64,000 nt of DNA from Agromyces seonyuensis (GTDB lineage Bacteria; Actinomycetota; Actinomycetes; Actinomycetales; Microbacteriaceae): positions 1 to 64,000 of the forward strand of contig NZ_WSTA01000002.1 of the NCBI RefSeq assembly GCF_009789225.1, in the 5' to 3' direction. How positions within the stretch are numbered: the stretch's first letter is position 1; the number at the start of each line of letters is the position of its first letter. The notes under the pieces were generated by a model. The model saw only the letters and a program-made list of their open reading frames with translations. It was not told the origin of the DNA and did no database searches. Positions 18,313 to 26,544 of this stretch are shown here, piece by piece. Position numbers and translations under genes: made by a program.

Positions 18313-19305
18313 ATGGCGGACCAGACGATGCGGGCACTCGTGCACGAGACCTTCGGCGATGCGGCGGAGGTGCTCGAAGTGCGCGACGTGCCGGTGCCCG
18401 AGCCCGGCCCCGGCCAGGTGCGCGTGCGGCTGCTGGCCTCGCCCATCCACAACCACGACATCTGGACGGTTCGCGGCACCTACGGCGTCAAGCCCGAGCT
18501 GCCCGCGATCGGCGGCACCGAGGCGGTCGGTGTGATCGACGCGCTCGGCGAGGGCGTCGAAGGGCTCGCCGTCGGCACCCGGGTCGCCACGGGCGGCACC
18601 CCCGGCGCGTGGGCGGAGTTCTTCGTCTCGCCGGCCGGCGGCCTCATCCCTGTGCCGGAGGGCGTGCCCGACGAGGTCGCGGCGCAGCTCGTCGCGATGC
18701 CGTTCAGCGCGATCAGCCTCCTCGACTCGCTCGGTCTCGAAGCCGGCGACTGGCTCGTGCAGAACGCCGCCAACGGCGCCGTCGGCCGGTTGCTCGCGCA
18801 GCTCGCCCCGGCCCGGGGCATCCACGTGCTCGGTCTCGTGCGCCGCGCCGCGGGCGTCGAGGAACTCGCCGCCCAGGGCATCGGGAACATCGTCGCGACG
18901 GACGACCCCGCCTGGCGCGATCGCGTCGCGGAGCTCACGGGCGGCGCGCCGATCCGCGTCGGCGTCGAGTCGGTCGGCGGCACCGCGGCGGGCGACGTGC
19001 TCTCCCTCCTGGCCGAGCACGGCACCCTCGTCGTCTTCGGCGCGATGGCCTCGCCGACGCTGGAGATCCCCTCCGGCCAGGTGATCTTCAAGCAGGCCAC
19101 GGTGAAGGGGTTCTGGGGCAACCGGGTGAGCGCCGCGATGGCGCCCGCGCAGCGCGCCGCACTCATGGGCGAGGTCTTCGAGCGGCTCCGCTCGGGCGCG
19201 ATGACGCTGCCCGTCGAGGCGACGTTCGGCTTCGACGGCATCGCCGAGGCGGCCCGCGCCAACTTCGCCCCCGGCCGCGCCGGCAAGATCCTGCTGCGCC
19301 CGTAG
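18313..19305 (+). CDS. Zinc-independent alcohol dehydrogenase / quinone oxidoreductase (MDR family)
   Basis: This 330-residue NADPH-dependent medium-chain reductase has the N-terminal GroES-like domain (VPEPGPGQVRVRL, then IGGTEAVGVI). A Rossmann domain follows, with the modified motif NAANGAVGRLLAQLA in place of the usual GAAGGVG. The Zn ligands of classical alcohol dehydrogenases are missing, so a quinone or enoyl reductase role is more likely (MECR/ETR-like branch). It has a GGAG ribosome binding site and lies 91 bp after lysR on the same strand. It faces the AlkD-like gene with only 24 bp between the stops. Confidence 0.85.
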   Translation: MADQTMRALVHETFGDAAEVLEVRDVPVPEPGPGQVRVRLLASPIHNHDIWTVRGTYGVKPELPAIGGTEAVGVIDALGEGVEGLAVGTRVATGGTPGAWAEFFVSPAGGLIPVPEGVPDEVAAQLVAMPFSAISLLDSLGLEAGDWLVQNAANGAVGRLLAQLAPARGIHVLGLVRRAAGVEELAAQGIGNIVATDDPAWRDRVAELTGGAPIRVGVESVGGTAAGDVLSLLAEHGTLVVFGAMASPTLEIPSGQVIFKQATVKGFWGNRVSAAMAPAQRAALMGEVFERLRSGAMTLPVEATFGFDGIAEAARANFAPGRAGKILLRP

Positions 19306-19329
19306 CGGGATGCGCGGCTCGGCGGCCGA

Positions 19330-19803
19330 TCAGGCGCTGAGCCGCTCCGCCGCCGCACGGAGCCGTGGGTCGTCGGCGTCGGCCCACCGGGCCAGCACCG
19401 CCGACGCCCGCGTCCGCGCGGCGCCGTCGAGCCCGTCGACGAGCGGCCGCACGACGTCGTCGACGAGCGGGCTGAACAGGGCGTCGACGGATGCCTCGCG
19501 GAGGAAGCCCTCGAGGCGCGTCAGATCGTTGTGTCCGAGCATCCGCACCCGCGACTGCAGGAGCACGATGGCGGCGAGCCGGCGCTCGAAGACGGGCACG
19601 GACCACAGCTCCGAGGCGAGGGCCGTGATCTCGTCGTGCCCGAGGCCGCGATAGCGGTTGCCGGCGTCGCGGATCGTGCCGCGGACGGCGCCCACAGAGG
19701 CCCCGTACGAGTCGAGCCCGAGGGCGTCGCGCACGTCCTCGGCGCGGTACTCGTCGCCCTCGTACCGCAGACGCTCGTCCACGAACTCGCCGGCCTCGCT
19801 CAT
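19330..19803 (-). CDS. Short AlkD-like HEAT-repeat protein (DNA alkylation repair family, C-terminally shortened)
   Basis: The 157 residues match the front part of the DNA alkylation repair (AlkD) family. GLGHDEITALASELW and the following FERRLAAIVLLQ are the helical-repeat signature. The family usually has about 220-240 residues. Here the protein stops just after DDPRLRAAAE, where AlkD continues into the second half of the solenoid. The convergent oxidoreductase gene ends 24 bp beyond. The start ATG at 19803 fits the conserved N-terminus; the longer upstream frame does not. It may be a natural short form or a decayed gene. Confidence 0.6.
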   Translation of the reverse strand: MSEAGEFVDERLRYEGDEYRAEDVRDALGLDSYGASVGAVRGTIRDAGNRYRGLGHDEITALASELWSVPVFERRLAAIVLLQSRVRMLGHNDLTRLEGFLREASVDALFSPLVDDVVRPLVDGLDGAARTRASAVLARWADADDPRLRAAAERLSA

Positions 19804-19906
19804 CCGTTCATTCTCCCCGCCGAGCGGTGCGGCCCGGCGACCGTGGACCGACGGCGGCTGTGGACACGTGCGCGGCCCGGCATGCCGTCCGTGGTTGAGT
19901 GACCGA

Positions 19907-21076
19907 ATGGGCACGACGGCGACCGCATACCTCACCGGCTTCGGCTCGTATCTCCCGGGGGACCCGGTCGACAACGACGGCATCGCGGCGCGGCTCGGGG
20001 GCACCGACGCGGTTTCGGAGCGCATCCGCCGGCGCATCCTCGACGCCAACGGCATCCGGCAGCGTCACTACGCCCTCGACGAGCACGGCGAGCCGACGGC
20101 GCTCAACGAAGAGCTCGCCGTCGCGGCGCTCACCGCTGCGCTCGAAGACCGCGGCATCGCCGCATCCGACCTCCGGATGCTCGCGTGCGCCACGACCATG
20201 GGCGACGTCCTCGTGCCGGGCTTCGCGTCGATGGTGCACGGCCGGCTCGGCGGCGGGCCGATGCAGCTGCTTTCGGCGTCGGGCGTGTGTGCATCGAGCC
20301 TCGCCGCCCTCGACGCTGCGGTCAGCAAGATCCGGCTGGGCGACCACCCGCGCGCGGCCGTCGTCGGTTCGGAGCTCGCGAGCCGCAGCCTCCGCCAGCG
20401 CCGCTACGACGGCATCCGGGCCGGCATGGACTCGCATTTCCTGCGCTGGATGCTCTCCGACGGCGCGGGCGCGGTGGTCGTCGAGTTCCAGCCCCACCCC
20501 GACCGGCCGTCGTTGCGGGTCGACTGGGTGCGCCACGTCTCGCTCGCCCACGAGCACGACGTGTGCATGCGCGCCGGTATGGACGGCATCGACCCGGCCG
20601 TCGGCGCCACCTGGCAGGACGTCGACCTCGCCGAGGCGGAGGCCAGGGGCATGTTCCTGCTCCGGCAGGACGTCGGCGTGCTCGACGACCTCGCGGGCGC
20701 CGGACTCGCGCAGTTCGAGGAACTCGTGGATCTCGGCCTCGTCGACGTCGGCCATCTCGACCACGTGCTCTGCCACTACAGCACCAACGCCTTCCGCGAC
20801 CTCGCGTTCGAGGGCCTCCGCAAGCGGCTGCCGACTCTCGAGGCCGATCGCTGGTACTCCAACCTCGAGACTCGCGGCAACACGGGCTCGGCGAGCATCT
20901 TCATCGCCCTCGAAGAGGCCTGGCGCACCGGCCGCTTCGCCCCCGGCGAGACGATCCTGCTCGCCGTGCCCGAGTCCGGCCGCTTCTCGTTCGCGTTCGC
21001 ACACCTCACCGTCGTCGCACCGCCCGCGCGTCTCGCGCCGTCCGCACCGCCCGCCGAACAAGGAGAACCGGTATGA
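19907..21076 (+). CDS. 3-oxoacyl-ACP synthase III-like ketosynthase
   Basis: This 389-residue thiolase-fold enzyme carries the full FabH-type catalytic triad. Cys128 is in SASGVCASSL, His290 in CHYSTN, and Asn325 in RGNTGSAS. MLSDGAGAVVVE is a further family block. It should form a C-C bond or transfer an acyl group from CoA or carrier protein. The mid-region (RAGMDSHFLRWML) differs from housekeeping FabH, and no fab genes are nearby, so a secondary pathway is inferred. Its TGA overlaps the ATG of the next gene by 4 bp. The 103-bp region before it, shared with the divergent AlkD-like gene, shows no clear ribosome binding site. Confidence 0.85.
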   Translation: MGTTATAYLTGFGSYLPGDPVDNDGIAARLGGTDAVSERIRRRILDANGIRQRHYALDEHGEPTALNEELAVAALTAALEDRGIAASDLRMLACATTMGDVLVPGFASMVHGRLGGGPMQLLSASGVCASSLAALDAAVSKIRLGDHPRAAVVGSELASRSLRQRRYDGIRAGMDSHFLRWMLSDGAGAVVVEFQPHPDRPSLRVDWVRHVSLAHEHDVCMRAGMDGIDPAVGATWQDVDLAEAEARGMFLLRQDVGVLDDLAGAGLAQFEELVDLGLVDVGHLDHVLCHYSTNAFRDLAFEGLRKRLPTLEADRWYSNLETRGNTGSASIFIALEEAWRTGRFAPGETILLAVPESGRFSFAFAHLTVVAPPARLAPSAPPAEQGEPV

Positions 21077-21774
21077 CCATCGACGCCACGACCACGGCCC
21101 CCGACACCGCCGGAGGCGGTGTCGCGATCCTCGCCGAGCGGCTCGCCGCCGTCTGGGCCGACCTCGATGCACGGCTCGACCGCGTGCCTGTTCTCCGCGC
21201 GCTCGCCGAGGGCACGGTGACCCTCGACGACTACCGGCGCCTGCTCTTCAACCTCCGTCAGCAGGTCGTCGACGGCTCGCCCTGGATCGCGCGCGCGGCC
21301 TCCAACTTCGACGTCGACCACTTCGACCTGCGCTCGGCCGCGATCCGACACGCGGAGGAGGAGCACCGCGACCACCTCATGCTCGAGCGCGACTACGTCG
21401 CCATCGGCGGTTCGCTCGCCGAACTGCGCACCGGCCGCAAAAACCTCGGCTCCGAGGCGCTGTCCGGCTACCTCTTCCACTACGCCGATCGGCCGAACCC
21501 CGCGGGCCTGCTCGGCGCGATGTTCGTCATCGAGGGGCTCGGCGCGAACAAGGCCGCCGGTTGGGCGAGCCGCTTCCAGGAGGTGCTCGGCCTGGCCGAC
21601 AACCAGGTGCACTTCATGCAGTACCACCAGGAGGCCGACGGGCAGCACACGGGCGCGATGGAGGCGATCCTCTACTCCGGGCTCATCGATGACGCGACTG
21701 CCGACGAGATCGTGCGCTGCGCCCAGGTCGTCGCCCGCCTCTACGTGCTGCAGCTGGAAGAACTGGATCGCTGA
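21073..21774 (+). CDS. Heme-oxygenase-fold, iron-containing redox enzyme (putative diiron oxidase)
   Basis: This 233-residue all-helical protein belongs to the TenA/heme-oxygenase-like superfamily. Residues match the metal ligands of heme-oxygenase-like diiron oxidases such as CADD and UndA. A Glu/His-rich helix (HAEEEHRDH, residues 93-101) is followed by Glu154 in VIEG. His185, Asp189 and His192 then follow in the H-x3-D-x2-H pattern. The spacings agree closely with CADD, except for the first Glu-His pair. Such enzymes cleave or desaturate C-C or C-N bonds with O2. Translation is coupled to the ketosynthase by an ATGA overlap and it carries an AGGAG site. The substrate is probably the ketosynthase product (inference). 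Confidence 0.75.
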   Translation: MTIDATTTAPDTAGGGVAILAERLAAVWADLDARLDRVPVLRALAEGTVTLDDYRRLLFNLRQQVVDGSPWIARAASNFDVDHFDLRSAAIRHAEEEHRDHLMLERDYVAIGGSLAELRTGRKNLGSEALSGYLFHYADRPNPAGLLGAMFVIEGLGANKAAGWASRFQEVLGLADNQVHFMQYHQEADGQHTGAMEAILYSGLIDDATADEIVRCAQVVARLYVLQLEELDR

Positions 21775-21775
21775 G

Positions 21776-22591
21776 GTGAACGACCCGGAGCTGTGGGAGG
21801 CGGTCGCCGCCGACCCGTCGATCCCCCTCGACCGTTCGCTGGTGCGGCAGATCGTCGACGACCAGCGCCGGCTCTCGCGGCGTTGGCTCTACCCCGTCGC
21901 CCGGGTCGTCTCGCGCGTGCTCGTCGCCGTGGTCTCGATCCTCAAGCGCGTGCTGCCGTTCCGGTGGATGCCGCTGGCGACGATGGATGCGCTCTGCGTC
22001 TGGTTCCTGCGCCGCTTCGTCTCCCCTGACGCCGTCGAGCTGCTCATCCGGCACTTCGTCGTCGAGACGAACCTCGTGAACTTCGTGCTGCGGAACACCC
22101 CGGCGACCCTCGCGCCGGTCACGCTCCGCCCGACGACGCTCGCCGGCCTCGGCGACCACGCCGTCGTCGAGCACGACGTCAACGTCTACGACGTGCTGAT
22201 CGCGCTCGACGGCGTCGACCCGGCGCCGCCCGTGCGATTCGACTTCGCCGAGCTCGACGTGCCGCCGCTCGACGCCGAACGCCGGCGCGTGCGGCTGCTG
22301 CGCCTCGACATCCAGACGGCGCTCTGCCTCATGAACATCCCGTTCTCGATCGCGCTCACCCTCGGGGAGTACCGCCGCGCGGTGCACTCGATGCGCTTCG
22401 ACGACTCGTTCCTCGAGATCCTCGCGCGCGTCACCGGCGACGACGGGTTCCGGCAGTGGAAGACCGGGATGCTGAGCCTGCGGATGGATTCCAACGTCGA
22501 CGTGCCCGAGACCGTCTACCGGCACGCGATCCTCTGCGAGTTCGCCCACGCACGGCTCGTGCGCTTCGCGGCGGACGCCTCTGCCGGTTGA
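21776..22591 (+). CDS. Unrecognised protein of the ketosynthase/diiron operon
   Basis: I do not recognise this 271-residue protein. It starts with GTG two bases after the stop of the diiron-oxidase gene, so it is certainly part of the operon. The first 90 residues are rich in Val, Leu, Trp and Arg, with hydrophobic stretches around residues 37-55 and 61-80 that may be membrane-attached helices. A conserved-looking VETNLVNFVLRN follows. The middle is acidic (VEHDVNVYDVLIALDGV). The C-terminal half is soluble and helical, with LRLDIQTALCLMNIP. No cofactor motif is visible. A role as partner or delivery protein for the upstream enzymes is only a guess from context. Confidence 0.8.
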   Translation: MNDPELWEAVAADPSIPLDRSLVRQIVDDQRRLSRRWLYPVARVVSRVLVAVVSILKRVLPFRWMPLATMDALCVWFLRRFVSPDAVELLIRHFVVETNLVNFVLRNTPATLAPVTLRPTTLAGLGDHAVVEHDVNVYDVLIALDGVDPAPPVRFDFAELDVPPLDAERRRVRLLRLDIQTALCLMNIPFSIALTLGEYRRAVHSMRFDDSFLEILARVTGDDGFRQWKTGMLSLRMDSNVDVPETVYRHAILCEFAHARLVRFAADASAG

Positions 22592-22708
22592 GCCGGTCTC
22601 GCGATCGCTCTCGGGAGACGGAGGCCGTTATCTCCCCGTCATCCGCGCCTGTCACACTGCTCTCCGACATCCGTCGTAAATCTCGCGATCGAGCAGGAGC
22701 ATCCCCGA

Positions 22709-23521
22709 ATGGACATCAACGGCAAGGTCTTCGTCGTCACCGGCGCCGGCAACGGCATGGGGCGCGAGGTCGCCCTGCAGCTGCTCGGCGCGGGAGCCCG
22801 CGTCGCCGGCGTCGACCTCAGCGAGGCGGGGCTCGCCGAGACGGCGGAGCTCGCGGGCGCGGCGGAGAACTTCTCGCTGCACCCGACCAACATCACCGAC
22901 CGCGAGGCCGTCGCAGCCCTCCCGGCGGCCGTGATCGCCGCCCACGGTCAGGTCGACGGCCTGCTCAACATCGCGGGCGTCATCCAGAAGTTCGTCAAGG
23001 TGCTCGACCTCCCGTTCGAGGAGGTCGACAAGGTCATGGCCGTCAACTTCGGCGGCACGATGAACACGGTCAAGGCGTTCCTGCCCGTGCTGCTCGAGCG
23101 GCCGACGGCCGCCATCCTCAACGTCGCGAGCATGGGCGCCTACGCGCCGGTCCCCGGTCAGGCCGTCTACGGCGCCTCCAAGGCGGCCGTCGTGCTGCTC
23201 ACCGAGGCGCTCTACGCCGAGCTGCTCGGCTCGAACGTGCAGATCTCCGTCGTCTACCCCGGCGCGATCGCGACGAACATCGCCAAGAACTCGGGCGTCT
23301 CGATCGGCGGGGCCGAGCAGGGCGCCGAGGCCGCGAAGGACTCCAAGCACAAGACCACCTCCGTCGACGTCGCCGGCCGCGTCATCGTCGACACCCTGGT
23401 CAAGGGCAAGTTCCGGGCGACCATCGGCTCGGACGCGACCATGATGGACCGCATCGCCCGCCTCAGCCCGAAGCGCGCGACCGAGCTCATCGCCAAGCAG
23501 ATGGGCGACCTGCTCGGCTGA
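22709..23521 (+). CDS. Short-chain dehydrogenase/reductase
   Basis: This 270-residue classical SDR has the cofactor motif TGAGNGMG at residues 11-18. It also has NIAGV in place of NNAG, a catalytic Ser in NVASMGAYAP, and Tyr-x-x-x-Lys in YGASK. The C-terminal region includes DVAGRVIVDTLVKGKF, typical of SDRs acting on bulky or lipid-like substrates. It lies 117 bp after the unknown gene on the same strand, so co-transcription with the ketosynthase operon is possible. However, that gap contains a CACACT -10-like element, so it may have its own promoter. It is followed by a strong hairpin. Confidence 0.88.
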   Translation: MDINGKVFVVTGAGNGMGREVALQLLGAGARVAGVDLSEAGLAETAELAGAAENFSLHPTNITDREAVAALPAAVIAAHGQVDGLLNIAGVIQKFVKVLDLPFEEVDKVMAVNFGGTMNTVKAFLPVLLERPTAAILNVASMGAYAPVPGQAVYGASKAAVVLLTEALYAELLGSNVQISVVYPGAIATNIAKNSGVSIGGAEQGAEAAKDSKHKTTSVDVAGRVIVDTLVKGKFRATIGSDATMMDRIARLSPKRATELIAKQMGDLLG

Positions 23522-23534
23522 TCGGCGACGCACG

Positions 23535-23576
23535 ACGGGCGGGTCGGATGCCTCGAGGCATCCGGCCCGCTCGTCG
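23535..23576. terminator. Hairpin terminator after the SDR gene
   Basis: A palindrome CGGATGCC-TCGA-GGCATCCG is extended outward by one G-T pair and GCGGG/CCCGC. It lies between the convergent SDR and DUF2255 genes, and again contains the GGATGC/GCATCC core. Confidence 0.8.
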
Positions 23577-23608
23577 CCGTTCCCCGTCCCCGAGCGCGCG
23601 ACGGCGGC

Positions 23609-23974
23609 TCAGGCCGGGTCGACCCGGAGCGTCGTCGCGACGGCGCCGGGAGCGATCATCGTGCGGCTCGAACTCGTGTCCCCGTACTTGGCGAAGTACG
23701 CGGCGTCGACCGCCTCGTCCGCCGAGGAGTCGGAAGCGTAGACGACGTCGCGCGGGGTGCCGTCCCACTCGAGCGCGCCGCCCGTCCCGGCGAGGACGCC
23801 GCGGTACCACCCGCCCTCGGCTCCCCGCGCGGAGCGCACGTAGACCGCGCCGTCGACGACCACGTCCCAGATCGTGACGAGGGGCCGGAGCGTGCCGTCG
23901 GCGCGTCGGCCCGCCACGCGCACCTCGCGTGCGCGTTCGAGGGCGCTCAGGTCGTCGGGATTCCAGGTGCTCAT
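23609..23974 (-). CDS. DUF2255 family protein
   Basis: This 121-residue protein matches the DUF2255 pattern. WNPDDLSALERAREV is followed by TLRPLVTIWDVVVDGAVYVRS, then a glycine-rich GAEGGWYRGVL and a C-terminal Tyr-rich segment. The fold resembles small split-barrel proteins related to flavin-binding nitroreductase-like families, but no function is established. Start at the ATG at 23974 is supported by a GGAGGGG ribosome binding site; an extended upstream frame is not family-like. It is transcribed towards the SDR terminator, and no partner gene is evident. Confidence 0.8.
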   Translation of the reverse strand: MSTWNPDDLSALERAREVRVAGRRADGTLRPLVTIWDVVVDGAVYVRSARGAEGGWYRGVLAGTGGALEWDGTPRDVVYASDSSADEAVDAAYFAKYGDTSSSRTMIAPGAVATTLRVDPA

Positions 23975-24112
23975 CGTGCGTTCCCCTCCGACGGCGGGCG
24001 TTCGCCGCCGCCGGTATCCAGCATGCGTCCGCTGGGTGATTCGAGCCAGGGTCTGCGCGTACCCCCTCGCAGGCCGTGCGCCGACTGCGCCGAAGCTCTC
24101 ATCTTCCGGCTC

Positions 24113-24141
24113 TTGTGAATCGCGGTTCACATCCGTAAGTT
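24113..24141 (+). promoter_or_regulatory. Promoter with embedded palindrome TGTGAATCGCGGTTCACA for the MpaB-like oxygenase
   Basis: TTGTGA (24113-24118) and TAAGTT (24136-24141) are 17 bp apart. A perfect TGTGAA-N6-TTCACA dyad (24114-24131) covers the -35 and most of the spacer. A further TTCACA half-site follows at 24150-24155. This suggests tight repression of the downstream oxygenase gene. The spacing between TGTGA and TCACA is 8 bp, not the 6 bp of a CRP/GlxR site, so the regulator is unknown. Confidence 0.6.
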
Positions 24142-24240
24142 AACGAGCATTCACATCAGTGCGGATGGGACGCGGTGCTTTCGCGGCGGCGACGACGCCG
24201 GCGTGACGACGCCCCGCCGCTTCGAAGAGCAGGAGGCAAC

Positions 24241-25494
24241 GTGGCCGACTTGAATCGACGTTCCGTCTTGACCCTGGGGGCCGTCTTCGGCCTCGGCGGG
24301 GCCATCGTACCCGGGGCCGCCCAGGCCGCGACCCGGGAGTGGACCTGGTCGGCCGCCAATTCCGTCGTCCCCACCGCCCTCGGCGGCGGGTCGACCGTCG
24401 ACCCCGCCTGGGTGTGGGACGAGCCGATCGACACGATCATCGCCCAGGCCATCCAGCGCGGCGAGACGGCCCAGATCAACGCGGCGCTGCTGCCGTGGGT
24501 GCACCACTACGACCCCGTGCCGAGCGCGGGCCTGCCCGCCGACCTCGCCGCGTGGCTGCAGGAGAGCGTCCAGATGCCGGCCTGGGCCGACATGACGAAG
24601 CTCCGCCGCGCCGCCGACTTCAACCGTCGCAAGGACACCTACCTCTTCATGCTCTACGGCGTCGGCGGCGGCATCATGTCGACGGTCATCCCTCGGGAGG
24701 CGAAGTCGGTCTACTGGTCCAAGGGCGGTGCCGACATGCAGGACCGCGCCGCGAAGACCTTCTCGTTCGGCTACGACCTCTCCGACATCGACGCGTTCGA
24801 GAACACGGGCGAGTTCCGCGTCACCTCGAACAAGACGCGCATGACGCACGCGGCCGTGCGCCACCTGCTGCCGCAGTCGCCCCACTGGCTCGCCGTCCGC
24901 GACGAGTCGATCCCGATCTCCAACCAGGACATCCTCGTCACCTTCCACTCCACCGGCACGTTCGCGTACCAGAAGCTCAAGGAATGGCGCATCCCGATGT
25001 CGACCCGCGACGAGGAGGCGTTCCTCCACTCGTGGCAGGTCGCGCTGCACTTCCTCGGGGTGCGCGACGAGTACATCCCGGCGACGTGGAAGGCGGCGAC
25101 CCAGCAGGCCTCCGAGATCCTCTACCCCCGGCTCACCTGGACGCAGGAGGGGCAGTACCTCGCCGAGGTGCTGCTCGGCCTCGTCGCCCAGGTCGACCGC
25201 GGCCTCACCCGCGGGTTCCTCAACGAGTTCGTGCGCTACCTCCTCGGCAACGAGATCGGCGACTGGCTGGGGCTGCCGCGCGACTACGTCTCCGCCGCGA
25301 CGATCCGCGTCGGCTGGCCGGCGTTCATCCTGTTCCGCGAGGGGTTGAACCCGATCATGCCGGCGAACTTCTACCTGTTCGACCAACTCGTCCGCGCCAT
25401 CGCGATGGCGTTCCTCAACCGGGCGACCTCGCCCACGACGACGCCCATCGTGATCCCCGACATGAACCGGCCCGACCCCGGCTACAACGGCTGA
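24241..25494 (+). CDS. Tat-exported oxygenase of the MpaB / latex-clearing-protein (DUF2236) family
   Basis: This 417-residue protein starts at a GTG with an AGGAGG site. The N-terminus NRRSVLTLG plus a hydrophobic stretch ending AQA is a twin-arginine signal, so the enzyme is folded before export. The mature part matches the DUF2236/MpaB family, which includes heme-b rubber oxygenase Lcp. The conserved block TRMTHAAVRHLLPQSP and a later His in LVTFHSTG are candidate heme-environment residues. Lcp cleaves polyisoprene double bonds with O2; the substrate here is not known. It has its own palindrome-containing promoter and ends at a strong hairpin. Confidence 0.8.
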   Translation: MADLNRRSVLTLGAVFGLGGAIVPGAAQAATREWTWSAANSVVPTALGGGSTVDPAWVWDEPIDTIIAQAIQRGETAQINAALLPWVHHYDPVPSAGLPADLAAWLQESVQMPAWADMTKLRRAADFNRRKDTYLFMLYGVGGGIMSTVIPREAKSVYWSKGGADMQDRAAKTFSFGYDLSDIDAFENTGEFRVTSNKTRMTHAAVRHLLPQSPHWLAVRDESIPISNQDILVTFHSTGTFAYQKLKEWRIPMSTRDEEAFLHSWQVALHFLGVRDEYIPATWKAATQQASEILYPRLTWTQEGQYLAEVLLGLVAQVDRGLTRGFLNEFVRYLLGNEIGDWLGLPRDYVSAATIRVGWPAFILFREGLNPIMPANFYLFDQLVRAIAMAFLNRATSPTTTPIVIPDMNRPDPGYNG

Positions 25495-25507
25495 GCCGCA
25501 CGCCGCT

Positions 25508-25547
25508 CCGAACGGGCCGGATGCCGGGTGGCATCCGGCCCGTTCGG
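25508..25547. terminator. Perfect 18-bp hairpin terminator after the MpaB-like gene
   Basis: The arms 25508-25525 and 25530-25547 are exact complements with a GGGT loop. It lies between the convergent oxygenase and LLM-oxidoreductase genes. The stem tip is GGATGCC/GGCATCC, as in the other bidirectional hairpins. Confidence 0.85.
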
Positions 25548-25569
25548 CGTCCCGGCGGTGCTCCCGCCG

Positions 25570-26454
25570 TCAGCGGAGGCCGGGCAGCAGCGCCGCGACT
25601 TCCTCGAGCACCGACTCGTCGCCCGCGTACAGCCCGGACTCGCGCGGGAAGTGGGCGACGACGTCGGTGAAGCCGAGCCCGGCGGCGCGGCCGACGGCGT
25701 CCTCGTAGGCGGCCGTGCTTGCCAGCGAGTAGCCGTGGACGCCGTCGAGCGAGAGGATGCTCCGCGCCTCGCCGGCGCGCCCGGTCGCCGCCCACGCGTC
25801 GGCGTAGCGGGCCGCGAGGGCGGCGACGCCCGCCCACCACGCCTCCGCCTCGTCGGCCTCGCCGCCGGTGGTCACCCAGCCGTCGCCGACCTCCGCCGCG
25901 AAGCGGATCGACTTCGGGCCGTTGCCGGCGAGCAGGAGCGGCATCCGGGGCTCGCGGGCGGGCGCGCCGACCATGCGGGCGTCCTTCGCCTCGAACCAGT
26001 CGCCCGCGAACGAGATGCCGCCAGAGCCCGGCTCCTCGAAGCGCAGCAGCGCGTCGAGGCCGCGCACGAACTCGACGTAGCGCTCGTGGCGCTGCCGCGG
26101 CGTGAGCTCCTCCTGGCCGAGCACGAACGCGTCGAAGCCGGTGCCGCCCGAGCCGACGCCGAGCAGCAGGCGCCCCCCGGCGAGGTCGTCGACGGTGCCG
26201 AGCTCCTTGGCGAACGGCACGGGGTGGCGGAAGTTCGGGCTCGTGACGAAGAGGCCGAGCTCGATGCGCTCCGTCGACAGGGCGGCCGCCGTGAGCGTCG
26301 GGATCGTCGCGTGCCAGCGCTCGCCGGCGAGGCCGCGCCACGCGAGGTGGTCGTACGTCCAGGCGTGGTTGAAGCCGAACTCCTCGGCCGCCCGCCAGCG
26401 GCGGAAGACTTCGGGTCGGTCGTACTGGGGCAAGATGACGAGACCGTGGCGCAT
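25570..26454 (-). CDS. LLM-class flavin-dependent oxidoreductase (luciferase-like)
   Basis: This 294-residue TIM-barrel enzyme uses FMN or F420. The N-terminal pattern (AAEEFGFNHAWTYDHLAWRG) is followed by the LFVTSPNFRHPVPFAKELGTVDDL segment. GRLLLGVGSGG and LLLAGNGPKSIRFAAEVGDGW are family blocks. The F420-dependent branch is favoured by overall similarity to actinobacterial paralogues, but cofactor choice cannot be proven from sequence. It is divergent from the aldehyde dehydrogenase gene. Substrate unknown. Confidence 0.87.
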   Translation of the reverse strand: MRHGLVILPQYDRPEVFRRWRAAEEFGFNHAWTYDHLAWRGLAGERWHATIPTLTAAALSTERIELGLFVTSPNFRHPVPFAKELGTVDDLAGGRLLLGVGSGGTGFDAFVLGQEELTPRQRHERYVEFVRGLDALLRFEEPGSGGISFAGDWFEAKDARMVGAPAREPRMPLLLAGNGPKSIRFAAEVGDGWVTTGGEADEAEAWWAGVAALAARYADAWAATGRAGEARSILSLDGVHGYSLASTAAYEDAVGRAAGLGFTDVVAHFPRESGLYAGDESVLEEVAALLPGLR

Positions 26455-26544
26455 CCTCCGAGGCTAGCCCGGGCCGCCCTGCGCCGGGCCCGCGCGAACG
26501 GGCGCGCGGCGTCGTACGCTTTCGGCACACCTGAAGGAGCATCC

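Noticed and set aside
24114-24131. The TGTGAA-N6-TTCACA dyad as a CRP/GlxR site
   Set aside because: The distance between TGTGA and TCACA is 8 bp, not the 6 bp required by that family.
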